Below, in pieces: positions 33,899 to 45,980 of a DNA stretch of 64,000 nucleotides. Under the pieces are notes generated by a model. The model made no database searches. It was given only the letters and a program-made list of their open reading frames with translations, and was not told the DNA's origin. Every line of letters starts with the position of its first letter. Within the stretch, counting starts at the first letter, position 1. Source of the DNA: Albifimbria verrucaria (taxonomy: Eukaryota > Ascomycota > Sordariomycetes > Hypocreales > Stachybotryaceae); NCBI GenBank assembly GCA_020081605.1, contig JAHREC010000062.1:248001-312000 (forward strand). Direction: 5' to 3'. Both the position numbers and the translations under genes were made by a program.

Positions 33899-34917
33899 CC
33901 TACATTGACATCATCTTCCAGATCAGCCAACTTTTTTATTTAGACCGTTTTTTCACCAGCCAATTGAGTCTATTTGATTCTCGCCATCTCTCGTTATCTA
34001 CTTTTCAAAAATCTTTTGGGATTGCTAAAGTATATATTCATACAACTGAATAGAAACGTGATGAGTGCCTAGGATCACTTAATCATCTCATGCATCGTGC
34101 CAAGGCCAAGCGTACTAAGCAAAGTATTTCGTATAAAGCCTGGGACAAGGTTGAAGACGGCAATTGACAATAGCAATTAGCTGCAGCGCTATACGTGATC
34201 TAGTAATATTTGGCTTCATGATCGCCAATCCAAATGAAATACAATCTTCAAGGCCGTGGATACCAGTCGCTTCTCGCCAGTAGAATGATGGTTAGAGATG
34301 ATAGCTGCCGCAACTTTCTGAAAATGATTGGGCTTTCCAAGACAGCCTTCTAAAAATTTGAAATTATCAGCAATTTTGCACACTCATCAATATTCCTTGG
34401 AGTAATCTAGAAGAAAAGTGTAAAAGATAATAAAAGGCGAGATATTGTAAACAAGTTTACGCCGACTGCATAATATTCATGCCCAGACACGTCCTAACAA
34501 GAACACCTATGAGAACGATGTTCATTTAAGGCAAGCGAACGAGCACCATAGTATTTTCTTTCATGTTGGCATGTTAAACGTTCTGTAGCATGAGAATGCC
34601 CTGTAGTTCTGAATGTCCTAATGATGACGGAGGGGCTGCTAATTTTGGTCGTTTATTTGACGTTCGCGTTTCTCGGAATACTTTTCTGCTCATCAGGCTG
34701 CAAAATATACAGAATTAGAGGTAACAAGTAACTGCTTGGGCATCTTGTGATTTGACAGGTAGGGCGTGATCGGCTTGGTTTCTATTATTAGTAGCGTGAG
34801 GCAGCAATCTGCTACCCCTTCAAGACTGCGCCTCAATGCTGGGTGCTCTGCAATCCCAAGGAGGGCACCAGTCTCTCGTCCTGCATCACATCAGCAATTC
34901 CAAGTCAATCTTTCAAA
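33899..34917. other. Intergenic, no supported gene
   Basis: About 1 kb, AT-rich, between the Sec14 stop and the F-box protein start. No repeat or RNA gene is recognised. Confidence 0.45.
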
Positions 34918-37900
34918 ATGGACGATATCAACCTCACAAGTTATGATCTTGCTCCGTTGTGCTCGCTTTGCGGTGGATCGTTTGGCAAAGCGTCGGAGAT
35001 TGGACAACCACCAGATCAGGACGATAGACACTGGAGCCAGATTGCACGTGGAAGTAAGACGAACTAATCGAATGGCGGTACAAATGATGCTAATTTATGC
35101 AGTTCGAGGACATAAGTCTTCTAGTGATGCGCAGGTAGCACCCTTGACGGGCAAATGCATTCAAAGCGGACGATTTCTGGGCCCAAGTGTGGATGAGACT
35201 ACGGACCCATTTGAGCAGGGGCCTCCACGCCAATATGAGCTTACTATGCGAAGCATAGGCGAAACAACTTATGGCGTCCATGATTTGTGCTGGCAACTCT
35301 TGCTGAGACGGGTTGAAGCATTGGGGACCCCGGTAGTTCTCCTGGAACTAGTGGCCCAGTGGCTATTCCAACTGTTCGCTGCTTTGCCTTGTTCGCTAAG
35401 GGGTGGTCTAATCACCCAACATGGTTACTTTGGTGCTTCAAACGAGCGAAAACAATCCATTAATCGGTTGGATATTGGCATAGATTACCCAGCACAGGGG
35501 CAGCCAAGGAAAGACTTGATAGAGGCCGATCCCATGCCGTTGCCGAAAAATACCATGACGACGCTTGACAACTCTTCAGATCCCTTTCATCTGCTGCCTT
35601 ACGAAATTCTGTGTCTAATTTTCCCCTGTTGAGCTCAAAGGATATCAGCCACAGTCGCTTAGCCTCACGCTCGTTCGCAGTCCATGCAACGCCTTCCTTG
35701 TTGCCACTCTCATTCTGGGCAACGCGATTTTCTCACGATGGAGAAATGGGGTTTCTCGGCTTGAATGATATGCCCAAATCCAGTATAGACTGCTGTCGCC
35801 TCTATCGTCATTACAGACGGCGTCTCCATACCAGTCCTGGGGATCGTGGATTCCAAAATCGGCGTCGCATTTGGTGCTGCTTGGAGCCTTTTGCCACGAC
35901 CTTGGCTGCCATTTTGAAGCACGATATGATATACCCACTCCCGGTTTCTATACAGGTCAGAGGCCAAGAAGTTGTTGGCCACAAAGCATCCTGTTATCAA
36001 GCTTCTGTGATTGATGGAACGCTGCAGTTTGGAGCAAAAACATGCCGTGTTGAGAAACTTCTTCTGCCAAATACACCCCGTGGTGCTATTCTCAAGGTCT
36101 TCACCCTACCATTCGAGAGTCGAACCTATGTATGTGGACTGCAATTGGTTGAACTCGGTTTGGAGTATGAGACTATCCAAGCAGTTGGTCTAACGTTTCC
36201 GACATGCACGAGCACTATACATCTAAAGCCAAATACTTCAATCGTCAGAGTCGATGTGCAACTATCACTGGACGGTATTCACGGATTATGGTTCTACATT
36301 ATGGAGCCAAATGGGTGCATGAAAAAGTATTTTGCGGGTGCAACAACACCCCAAAACTGCTACACAGCAGTTGCGACACTTGAACCATATGGCACGCTCT
36401 CGGGTTTTGTTTTCGAGTTTGATGTGAGTGACATCCGATCAAAGAATAACAGCCATCTAAATACTCGGGCAGACGTTCAAGGCTCTCTCTATTCAGCTTA
36501 TCGAAAACTCGGCTCCGAATTGCCCATTGGTTCAACCCAAACTGTGGGATATTCGTAATCCACCTCCAGTGACTATCATCCGTTCTCCAAGACTTCCAGC
36601 GTCTGGAGAAGGAATGTTTATTCATTGTTATGCTCCATTCGGTGGTAAAGATGGATCACGATTATCTTCACTAGTCAGAATGACAGCTTTGCTCGATAGT
36701 GCAGCAGGGCTTTATGGGATGAGCTTTTCATACACTGATGGATCAGAATTTCTCTGTGGACTGAACACTACAACCCACGAACTTGGACAGAGCATACCCT
36801 GTATCGAGCAATCATTCTTCATTAATGGTCCTGAAGGCGAGAGAATTACACGTCTGGGATACACCACTGCGGCTTCACCACATGTGGGCTACAGATGCAT
36901 TGTGATGATAGAGGTAAGACTTAAGTGTATTTTTACAACGACTTACAGACTGACAATCAGGTTTTCACACAATTCAACCGCCACCACGTATTTTGTGGGT
37001 TCGACAGTAAGGGTTACGACAATCCCCAACAGACAGCTGTCAATATCCCACACAATCAAACACCTAATGCGTTAATCATAGAACTAGCTGTGAGTACACT
37101 AGGAGCCATCTTACTTTATGCTGACTACATCAGGCTCCCTGTGGTGTTGTAGCGCCTTGTACGTCGGATCGTCACTTCCATTACCGAATTCAACGAAACA
37201 GGTCATAGAGGTGACTTCACATGCGGATATCACACAGCAACATACCGACAATGTGCCATGGATGATTCGTGATAGAGGATCATCACTAACTTCTGCCCCC
37301 TGTCTACTCTTCGTCGGGTTCGAATTTCTGTAGGAAAGGGAGGCCGTTCATGCAGTGGTGAACATATTAGTGGCTTGTGGTTCGAGTATGTCAAAGCATC
37401 AAATGATACAGTCGTAGGACAATGGTTGGATGAGATGGGCTCCTTCACACTGGAGACCAATGAAAATCTTGTAGGGTTAACTATCCATGGTAGACAGAGT
37501 TCGAAGCCGGCAGGATTGTCAGCTTGGCACGAGTTTCGAGCATGGAGAGGCATAAAGGTTGTTGGTTTAGAATTCCTGACATCCAAAGGCAGGAGGCACC
37601 AATTCTATGCGAAGGCGAACCAAGGGGACGCAGAGAGAGATATATGTCTAGCTTATTGCGCCACCCCATATGAAGAAATGGTATGTGCAATGATACTCGA
37701 CCAATGCAACTTCACTGACAATCAGCTAGGATACCATCATATGGGCATCCAACTTCAGAGCGGATGATATACAGGTTAGTTTCAAACCGGGAAAATTATT
37801 AGGACTGGGTCATCTACTCCTTTGCGAAGCGACATCCAGCGTACGCCATCCTTGTCTTTCCATTCAGCAAACACGACACTTTTTCAATTATGATAATGTT

Positions 37901-38447
37901 GAACCAGAGCCAATGAATCCACTGAAGAAAACAGGCATATATGGAGCAATGCGAAGATATTACCATGCTAGTGAAACTTTTCTTTGGCGCGAGAGGAGTC
38001 CCGATAACGGAGAATTGGTTTCAATGACGAAAATCGACATTGTGTACGACACAGTGACCGATGGGGTTCGAGGAATAAGGTTCAATTACGAGCGAGGATT
38101 CAAGAAAGAGTTTGGGCTCATGAACGGTGATGTTTATACACTGCAATTGACCCAGCACCAAGATGAAAAGATTTCTCTTCTTGTTGCCCGTCGAATCACT
38201 GACGGCCATTATGGTATGGAGGTATGTTGCACTTTGCTAACCAAATTATCCAGCATTATTTTGACACATCTAGCTGCATACTACTACGGGTCAGATTTGC
38301 CGGGCAATACCGCACGGAAAGGAAGATTATGAAGTGGACTCGTATGCTATGATACCAGGGGCAAAGCCGCCGAAGATTATAGGAGAGACTCAATGGAGAA
38401 AGACACACTGGAGCTTCCCTGATTCTAATCCTACCGATGAGGGGTAA
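34918..38447 (+). CDS. Large fungal F-box protein with C-terminal beta-rich repeats (two frame breaks)
   Basis: Probable substrate-adaptor of an SCF ubiquitin ligase. The N terminus MDDINLTSYDLAPLCSLCGG is a short cysteine-containing module; near residue 225 an F-box reads FHLLPYEILCLIFPLLSSKD then SRLASRSFAVHATPS. The rest consists of repeated beta-rich segments such as RIRGIRFNY- and VVGLEFLTSKG-like strands and HISGLWFEYVKAS, as in the expanded fungal DUF7600-type group (family name from memory). Seven in-frame introns fit: 35054-35102, 36424-36481, 36914-36960, 37090-37133, 37269-37333, 37681-37774 and 38222-38273. One base each at CCCC 35623-35626 and near 37152 restores about 1040 residues. 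The C terminus is uncertain: a further open stretch follows at 38464-38655, so the stop at 38445-38447 could reflect another lost base. The target protein is unknown. Confidence 0.7.
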
Positions 38448-39474
38448 GCCATAGCGTTGGGCTTTGGGTTTCTGGAGAAAAATGAGAATGACCAACGCCA
38501 AAGGCACTACCACCGAAGTGCCGTTTCTTGACGCTTTTGGTCCAATTTATGTCACAGATTCAGATGCAAGATCTTCAAGGTTTAGGCTAGGGTTGAATGT
38601 GAAAGAGAAGATACATAATGCGACTCAAGGGGTGGGTGGACCTTTAGATAACTGAACAAAGGAGATATAGTGGACCGAAGGATTAATTAACTTGCAATAC
38701 TTGATGGCTTTTAAGAAGACCTACTTTAATTTATTGAAGGACAGGAGTATCAAATGCAACACAGTCGCACGATATGATAAATCCGATTTGCACGAATGTA
38801 CAAAGATCACTTCGTCCCTTACCACCACGAAGTCTTCCAAATCATTGGTGTTGATTATAGCAGATTCTTATCCTGGCGTCCTGTGAAAGGCAGCCATGGG
38901 TATTAGTTACCAACCAAGACACGACCGAAGATCTTCAGCAATAGTGGCTTTTTCCAGCCGAATTTCCGCAGTATTCAGCTATAGGCCCCACGACAAGCCC
39001 ACAGCATTGGAAAAAGCCATCGTACTTCCTAAGTTTTCCGATTGCATGAATAAAACATTATACAAAACATCGTAACATGTCAATATGTGATGCGATTGCA
39101 GAGAGCACATGTCGGCCCTATAACTCTGGACGGCATTCATGGCATAGGAAGTGCTCAACGCGTTGTTCCTGTGCTCTAAAATCCAGGGAGTAGTGTCTAT
39201 GCTTCAATTAGCGCCATCCACGAGGACCCGCCGCTTTAAGCCACGGTGGGAATTTCCGGATCCCGGAGCACGCGGAGACACCGTCGGGGAGAAAGCCGAG
39301 TTGGAGCTTTGATAGTGGACGACTTCGGGGCCATAAGACTGAAGAGAAATCAGTGACGAACACATTAGCTCTTGTCCCTATTCTTCAATAACCCTGAATG
39401 TAATTATTTTGCGATTTTCTTCAATCATTTTCGGAATATTTTTTTGAATTGGGCTTAGGCCAACCGAACGAAAG
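38448..39474. other. Intergenic; possible continuation of the F-box gene at its left end
   Basis: About 1 kb. The open stretch 38464-38655 on plus (63 codons, FLDAFGPIYVTDSDARS inside) may be a 3-prime part of the F-box gene. The right end is the promoter of the aldo-keto reductase. Confidence 0.35.
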
Positions 39475-40508
39475 ATGGCTTCGCAAAATCGTCTCATTCT
39501 GGGCACCATGACCATTGGTCCTGATGCTAACGCCGGCGCCCGCATCACATCTCTCGATGAATACAAGAAATGCCTCGATTATCTATCCTCAAAAGGTTAT
39601 GATGAACTCGATACCGCGGCAGCCTACGTCGCGGGAAAGCAAGAGGGCTTCACCAAAGATGCTGGTTTCAAAGAGCGAGGGTTCTCAATCGCATCCAAAA
39701 TTATGCCTGTACAGCCAGGCGCTCACAGTGCAGAGAAGCTACCCTCATTATGGGATACCAGCTTGAATAACTTGGGTGTTGAAGCGACAGATATTTTCTA
39801 CCTGCATGCACCGGATCGCTCTGTAAGCTACGAGGAGACACTCGAGGCTGTCGACAAGATGTACCGGGCGGGCAAGTTCAAGCGACTAGGCTTGAGCAAC
39901 TACCCGGCTTGGGAGGTGGCCGAGATTGTGGGCATCGCGGAAAGAAGAGGGTTTGTGAAACCGACCGTCTATCAAGGGATGTACAATGCAATCAGTAAGT
40001 TATCCATTGCTGACTATTGCACAAAAGTTTGGATCTAACACTATTCAGCTCGCGCTCTGGAGCTGGAGCTTGAACCGTGTCTGCGCAAGTTTGGCATTGA
40101 CCTTATAATCTACAATCCACTCGCCGCTGGTCTCTTTTCTGGCAAGTACACAAGCTTAGATCAGCCAACTGAGGGTCGATTCAGTGATGCGTCTGCCCTG
40201 GGCAAGATGTATATGAGTCGTTATTTCAAGCAATCGACTATGGACGCTTTGGCAATAATTGAGCCGGTCGCGAAGAAGCACAATATTCCACTGATTGAAG
40301 TTGGTTTGCGATGGTGTATTCACCATAGTAAGCTGCGGACACGGAGTAAGGGCGTTAACGACGGGCTTATACTGGGTATCAGCTCCTACAACCAACTGGA
40401 ACAGAATGTAAAGGCATGCGAAAAGGACCTCTGCCAGAGGAAGTAGTGGAAGCTCTGGACAGGGCATGGGACAGAGCAAGGGGTGATGCGCCTACATATC
40501 TTCGGTGA
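39475..40508 (+). CDS. Aldo-keto reductase, AKR7/aflatoxin-aldehyde-reductase-like (one frame break)
   Basis: An NADPH-dependent cytosolic aldehyde reductase of the AKR7-like branch. It shows LILGTMTIGPDANAG at the N terminus, catalytic Asp/Tyr in ELDTAAAYVAGKQEGF, Lys in SIASKIMPV and His in DIFYLHAPDRS. The cofactor-binding end includes KRLGLSNYPAWEV and ILGISSYNQLEQNV. A 54-bp intron (39995-40048, branch TCTAACA) is in frame. One base missing at GG 40425-40426 causes a premature stop at 40446; corrected, the protein ends PTYLR at 40508 with 326 residues, usual for AKR7. Substrates in this family are dialdehydes and other reactive aldehydes. A detoxification role is inference. Confidence 0.92.
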
Positions 40509-40652
40509 AACATATACCAATCCAAACCAATGTTCTTGATTCTATTCTCGCTTTACTAGGTGAATGTCTGAATAGAAATTTCTCCCAAACAAACTTGGGA
40601 TTTGTTGAGGCCAGTTGGCGGAACTGCGTATTTGTTCCCACCTTGACAGTCC

Positions 40653-41042
40653 TCAATCGGGCAATAGCCAATAGATGATCCCTCCATAGTTTATGAAGTT
40701 TGATTTCCTAGCATCTCGGATACTTACATATGTGTCAGCCAAATGAGTTCTGCCTTGACTCAATATTTTGTGTATGAAGGCATCAATATGAGGTTCCAGA
40801 AGACGTTGGCCACAACGCCCCTCTAGATAGATGAGCAGGGAACCGATCTCATATAAACGTATCACGATAAAAACTGCTATCGCCTGAAACAGGTTCAATG
40901 ATAGTTGTTCGTGGACGTGGTGGCAATCATTATGAATGTGTTTGAGGCTTACTGGCAATCTCACCAAGTGTGAAAGAGGAGTCATCATGTGGGCACCAGA
41001 TAGGCCGTTTTGACGTAGATGCGGTTGACGAAAGACTAACAC
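40653..41042 (-). other. Unrecognised coding-like stretch with splice signals
   Basis: A 129-codon open stretch on minus. The part AIAVFIVIRLYEIGSLLIYL then LEPHIDAFIHKILSQGRTH looks protein-like. It is bounded on its 5-prime side by a good acceptor (CTGTTTCAG) and on its 3-prime side by a consensus donor (ATATGTAAGTATC), so it could be an internal exon. No start exon or further exons could be assembled and no family is recognised. It may be a remnant of a gene such as a regulator, or chance. Confidence 0.25.
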
Positions 41043-41464
41043 ATCTTTTTCACCGTTGCCTACTCAATATTGATGGGATACATTAAAAGTAGGCTCGATG
41101 AGAAATCACGGACATGGTAGCAACCCCCATAAGCCTGGGCAAGCAGAGCCATGATGAACTAGCTAGAACGGGGCAGTCGATTGAAGAAACCGACGGTGCC
41201 GTTCTGGACTAGCTCGACTCTAAATACAGCCAATTAACCAAATTGAAGACAAGCGGTTCAAATCGACGGTGCCGTTCCGCGCTAAACTGAGAATAGGAGC
41301 GGTTGAGCCATCATACTCCATGAGTCTCAGGCATCATGTGCGCGCTCCTCAAAGGCTGGCGTCGGTTTCTACAACCTGGACAGCCTTATGTCCTTTAACT
41401 AACTCCATTAAATCCGCTATTGATGAAAATGTGAGAATGGAGTTCATGTTGGATTCTCGAGGGT

Positions 41465-41472
41465 GTATATAT
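41465..41472 (+). promoter_or_regulatory. TATA box of the SDR gene at 41576
   Basis: TATATATT lies about 110 bp upstream of the ATG on the coding strand. Confidence 0.45.
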
Positions 41473-41575
41473 TCCAGCCTCCCAACCTCGATGTCTCATA
41501 TCCCTCTCTACTTTACTCACCACAAGGCTTTCCACTCCAGAGCTCTCTCCACACAAGACACCTTTGTCACTCGCA

Positions 41576-42555
41576 ATGACTTCAAAATTCCAGCGCAGCG
41601 TCCTCGTCACCGGTGGCACCTCTGGGCTAGGGTACCAATGTGCCTTGGAAATCGCTCGCCAACGACCTAATTACAAAGTCATTATCGCCGCGCGCTCGGA
41701 TGCCAACAAGGCTGCTGATGCCATCAACAACGCCCTGGGCCAGAAAAATACTCAATTCATGCCACTTGACTTGTCAAGCTTGGCTAAAATTCGATCCTTT
41801 GTCTCTCAATGGCAGGCCAATCAATTTCCCCAATTCAATCCCTCGTCTTCAACGCTGCCTTGCAGTTTCCGGAAGGAATCCATTACTCAGATGACGGCTT
41901 TGAGAAGACTTTCGCCATCGGCCATCTAGGGCATGCACTGATCCTGGCTCTTCTTCATCGTGAGCTCGCTGACCAGGCGCGTATCGTCATCGTCTCGAGT
42001 GGAACCCACGATCCTGCCCAGAAGAGCGGATTGCCTGACGCGTATTTCGTATCGGCTGAACAGCTAGCCCACCCACCAGAAAAGCTCATTCAAGGACCTG
42101 GAAGGCAGCATTATTCGAACACCAAGCTGGCCAATATCATGTACACCTACAGCTTGCATCGTCGTCTCCAGGACCTCAACGCTCGCTACAACAAGCAATG
42201 GACTGTGAACTCCTTTGATCCTGGCCTCATGCCTGGCACTGGACTAGCAAGACGAGCTGACCCGCTACTTCGGTTTGTTTGGCACCATATTTTCCCACGT
42301 ATAACCTGGCTTCTCCACTTGGTATTTTCACCCAACGTACACACGACAAATGAGTCAGGGCAGTCATTGGCACGGTTAGCCATTGACGACGCGGTGTTAG
42401 GGAAGAGTGGCCTATATTTTGAAGGTCGTAAAGAAATCAAGTCTAGCATAGAGAGCTATGATGAGAAAAAGCAAGAGGAGTTGTGGCAGTGGACTATCAA
42501 CGCACTAGCAAAAACGGATGAGGAGAGAGTATCGTTTAAACTGGATGAGATATAG
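41576..42555 (+). CDS. Short-chain dehydrogenase, retinol/light-dependent-protochlorophyllide-reductase-like (one frame break)
   Basis: An SDR of the retinol-dehydrogenase/POR-like group, about 326 residues with an extended C terminus, possibly membrane-associated through hydrophobic HIFPRITWLLHLVFSP. It carries SVLVTGGTSGLGYQCALE (TGGxxGLG), LVFNAALQF in place of the NAG strand, catalytic Ser in IVIVSSGTHDP and YSNTKLANIMYTY (YxxxK). The frame breaks at TTTCCCC 41825-41831; one base restores a continuous protein ending at 42555. No introns. Its substrate is unknown; related fungal enzymes act on lipophilic alcohols or ketones. It is followed tail-to-tail by the pyridoxamine oxidase gene, 219 bp away. 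Confidence 0.88.
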
Positions 42556-42774
42556 TGAACGTGTCTGGGTGCATTTGTAAATTTATCTCCCCATAGTTAG
42601 AGTAATTAGGAATTGAGTAATATCTTGCTTTTGAGTATATCATGATGAACACCATCCATCAAAGCACTTCGTCCGACTTGATATACCTTCTGATTACAAT
42701 TCCTGTGCAATACAGATCTTTCGAAGTTCATTAACTGTCCACTTCAACCCAAAAAGTCAATATGATTCTACATA

Positions 42775-43448
42775 CTATGGCCAAAGAATGTTTTTCTCCC
42801 ATGCTGGTGTGTCTCTAGCAAGTTTGTATTGTAGTCTCTGGTGCAGGCGACTACTTGCGCCCTGCCAGTACTCAACAACAAAGGGTCCACCGCATATACT
42901 TTCCATCCGGGTAAAATGATATCTGGTTCTCTCTCCAGACGTTGTCGCGCATCCTCTATTGAATCTAGCAGCTCTTCTTTGCTCCCAAGAACCTGGCTCT
43001 GCCGAGAACCCAAGGCACCTATCTTTGAAGATAAAGGACGGTCGGCGAAATCACGGCTGCATTCATGATTTGAGAGCTCGATTGCTTTTCCACGAAGACG
43101 AATCTGCCGGCCTTGCTGTGGCCAGTAGAAGGTCAAGGCGACATGTTCATTCGACCTGAGCTGACCACCTTTGGGGCTGTCACTTTTGATTGCGAAGTGC
43201 CACCCACGTTCGTCGACGTTTTTCAGGATGAGAACTCGGGCATCAGGCCAACCTTGTTCGTCTGTCGTAGAAAGAGTCATAGCGTGAGGTTCCTTAACCC
43301 CAGCTTCAATTGCCTCCCGTAGCCATATCCTAAATGCCTCGTGAGGCGTAGGAGGAAACACTTCAAATTTACTTTCTTGGAACGGACCTTGAAGAACCTT
43401 GAGATTGCGCAATTCGGCTCTCAACGTATCACCGCTGCCGGTGGCCAT
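42775..43448 (-). CDS. Pyridoxamine/pyridoxine 5-phosphate oxidase family flavoprotein (one frame break)
   Basis: An FMN-dependent oxidase that would convert pyridoxamine or pyridoxine phosphate to pyridoxal phosphate (vitamin B6 salvage). It shows AMTLSTTDEQGWPDARVLILK (FMN-binding strand), HVALTFYWPQQGRQIRLRG and RPLSSKIGALGSRQSQVL, all PNPOx signatures. The main frame ends at 42768 with an abnormal tail. One base missing in the AAA run 42880-42882 (plus strand) restores VVEYWQGASSRLHQRLQY, the substrate-binding C-terminal signature, and a stop at 42775. Corrected length is 224 residues. The SSRLHQR motif at the end supports a true PNPOx rather than a remote flavin reductase. Confidence 0.9.
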
Positions 43449-44393
43449 GTTTTAATACAGCCGTTTGACGTGGGAAAATATGCAGTGGCAGTGCGTAGTT
43501 ACTGGTGATCATTAAAAGTTATAAACGTTGCATAATTAGTTGAGAACTCGGCCTTGGAGCCGAATGATTTCACTGATGACTCACGTATACCGATATCGGT
43601 TCTGCGGCGTTCCGTCAATGAATTCTTTCACATCTAGAGGGGATACAGTATTACCATTAGTAGTTTAGACTTTTTGTAAACAAACCCATGTAGATAATGG
43701 AAACTCTGAATTGCCTATTTCCTCGACGGGTTTTGACTCATGAACATAGGAAAGGCGTAGACCACCAATCACCAGTTGTTTATGACATCTAGAAGCTACA
43801 CTCTATTCATCTGTGAATTCATAGACCAAAGAAATGACCACAATTAACTTTGCAAAGCAGATTGAGTATATGCTGCTTCAAATCATTTGCCATTATGCCT
43901 GTGAAGTGCCGCCGGTCCAAGTAACCGACCATCTACTCAGGGCTTGACAATGAGCAGTCCACAAAGGGACTAGTTTGTTCACTGGCAAATGTGACCAGAC
44001 CGGGAGAACCGTAGCTACCCTCCGCTTCAAGCCCTTGGTTTTGTTTTGTAATGTAAGTCATATAATGGCTACTGTCCGGATGTTGTTGCGGCACCCCATC
44101 AGAAGTGCACACTTGCTTTACTACTTTTCTCCGCTAACGGCAAGGTAGGATATGATTATCTCTATTGGACATCTGTATCGTTAAATAATTTAACTATGTC
44201 TATCCCGATAGCCATGAACTTGATATCGTAGAAAATAGTAAGCAAAATATTTCCACGTATCAGTACATACATGATAAAAAGTGTTGTACAATTTCAGCTT
44301 CAAATCTAACTTGAGGCTGACATCTGCCAGTCCTGTGTTTGAGGGTTTATTAAATTTCCGAAAATCATGTTCCCAGATGCACTGCCCCCATCA
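43449..44393. other. Intergenic, no supported gene
   Basis: About 950 bp, AT-rich, comprising the promoter of the PNPOx gene and the 3-prime flank of the MFS gene. Nothing else is recognised. Confidence 0.45.
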
Positions 44394-45980
44394 TCAACGC
44401 TCTTCCGCTGATTCTTGCAGTGCCTGTCTTCGACGCTCTTTGTGGTCGTGATTCTTAAATAGCGCCAACATCCCCAGGTCGTAGCAGGCCTTCAGACTTC
44501 CAGCGGCGAGGAATGACACCCAAAACAAACCACGACCTGCCAGAACGCCAGTGAGAAATGGGCCTAGACTTTGAGCAACAGTCTTTACCAGATTGATTAG
44601 TCCCATGCTCATGGTTCGTTCATCTGGTTTAAGAATTGCAGCTAGGAAGGCTGAGCGAGGGGCAACATCCATAGATTGCGTGCAAGAGCGAAGAATTAGA
44701 AAAACAAGTGATCCTTGCAAGTTATGGGGACTGGAATGAGCGCAAGGAAAATTGCCGAAGGCAGGTGCGTAAAGACCATTGTCTACCAATATGTTAGGGA
44801 CCTGTATCTGTAACTGTGGCAGCGGAGCACTGATGAATTACCTGGACGTTGCCCAATCTTTTAGCCAGAGACGAAGCTACAAGGGAAGAAGCTGCAGCAA
44901 TGATGCTCGTAGTAAAGAAAATAGATCCCAACTTCCCTTCTTCAAGGCCATATCGTGACTTGAAGAAATACATAACCCAAGACCTAAGAGTGTGTAAGCT
45001 CAAGACTTTATTGCAATAACCCAAGAGGTATACTTACAGAGGAGCTAAGCCTGATGCAAAGCTATCCACAGCGAAGAGCACGCATAGTGATAGAATCACA
45101 TTTAAAGAAGCTGGGTTTAGGTTCGGAAGCCACCATCTCTTGTTGGCTTGTTTTCCGGGGTGGTGGCAGTCTGCAATAGAGGCGTTTGTTCGTGGCCGCT
45201 AGCGTCATCGGTGGACGCTGGAGTCTTCTTCTTGATGTCTGCCTCTACAGCAGAGCTCAGCATGAGTGCCAGGATGGCTTTGATGAAGCCGAGACCAGCA
45301 TAAGCATAGAATGCAAGACGATAGACATCAACCGTTTCCCAACCAAGTCTAGAATGAGCAGTCTGTATCGCCCATCCGCAGGTCATTGTTCCGAATGCTG
45401 TGCCTGCACTACCAACCAAGCTGTACCAAGCATAAATGTCTCCCCTGTTCTGCGGCGCGGTTATATGAGCAACGATACTTTCCTCCACAGCTCGAAATGG
45501 GCCAATTTCATTACCACTGGTTCATAGTCAACATGTCGCTCAGCGTTGGGGTTACGAAAAGACTGCGTACCTGGGGCTAATAACACCCAAAATTGCAGCG
45601 GCTAGCAATACCCAGTACAGAATCAGACAAGGCGAACACCACGCCACTGACTACCATGAGAATTGCGCCAAGGGTGAGAATAGCCCTACGACCGATTCCA
45701 TCTGCAAAACAGGCCAGGATGAAACTAATAGCCACGTCGCCCGCAAGAGTCAGGGTCATGAAGAGACCAATATTGGTTTGTGAGATACCCAATTCACGTA
45801 AAAGGAAACGAGAACGAGCGTAGAAGCACCGTATGCAAAAAGCCGTACGAAACGCTGCACACAGAGAAGCTTGACGTCGGTTGTCGACTGATAAAGTGAA
45901 TAGAGACCGGAATGCTCCAGCACGCTCCGAATGAAAGGCATTGTATGGCGTCGCCCCAAGTTTTGGGTCGTCTCCGTCAT
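44394..45980 (-). CDS. MFS transporter, fungal drug/efflux-like (about four frame breaks)
   Basis: A 12-helix major-facilitator protein. N-terminal half: FVRLFAYGASTLVLVSFL, GLFMTLTLAGDVAISFILAC, and the signature loop FADGIGRRAILTLGAILM (D-x-G-R-R-x). The middle has a cytoplasmic Lys/Thr-rich linker (KKKTPASTDDASGHEQTPLL). C-terminal half: FFKSRYGLEEGKLGSIFF and LVKTVAQSLGPFLTGVLAG. Introns: 45517-45570, 44984-45037 and 44783-44841. Breaks are at AAAA 45799-45802, near 45614-45618 (two bases), CC 45132-45133 and GGGG 44726-44729. With these restored the protein is 474 residues and in frame. It resembles uncharacterised fungal MFS proteins near metabolic genes; the substrate is unknown. Confidence 0.82.
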
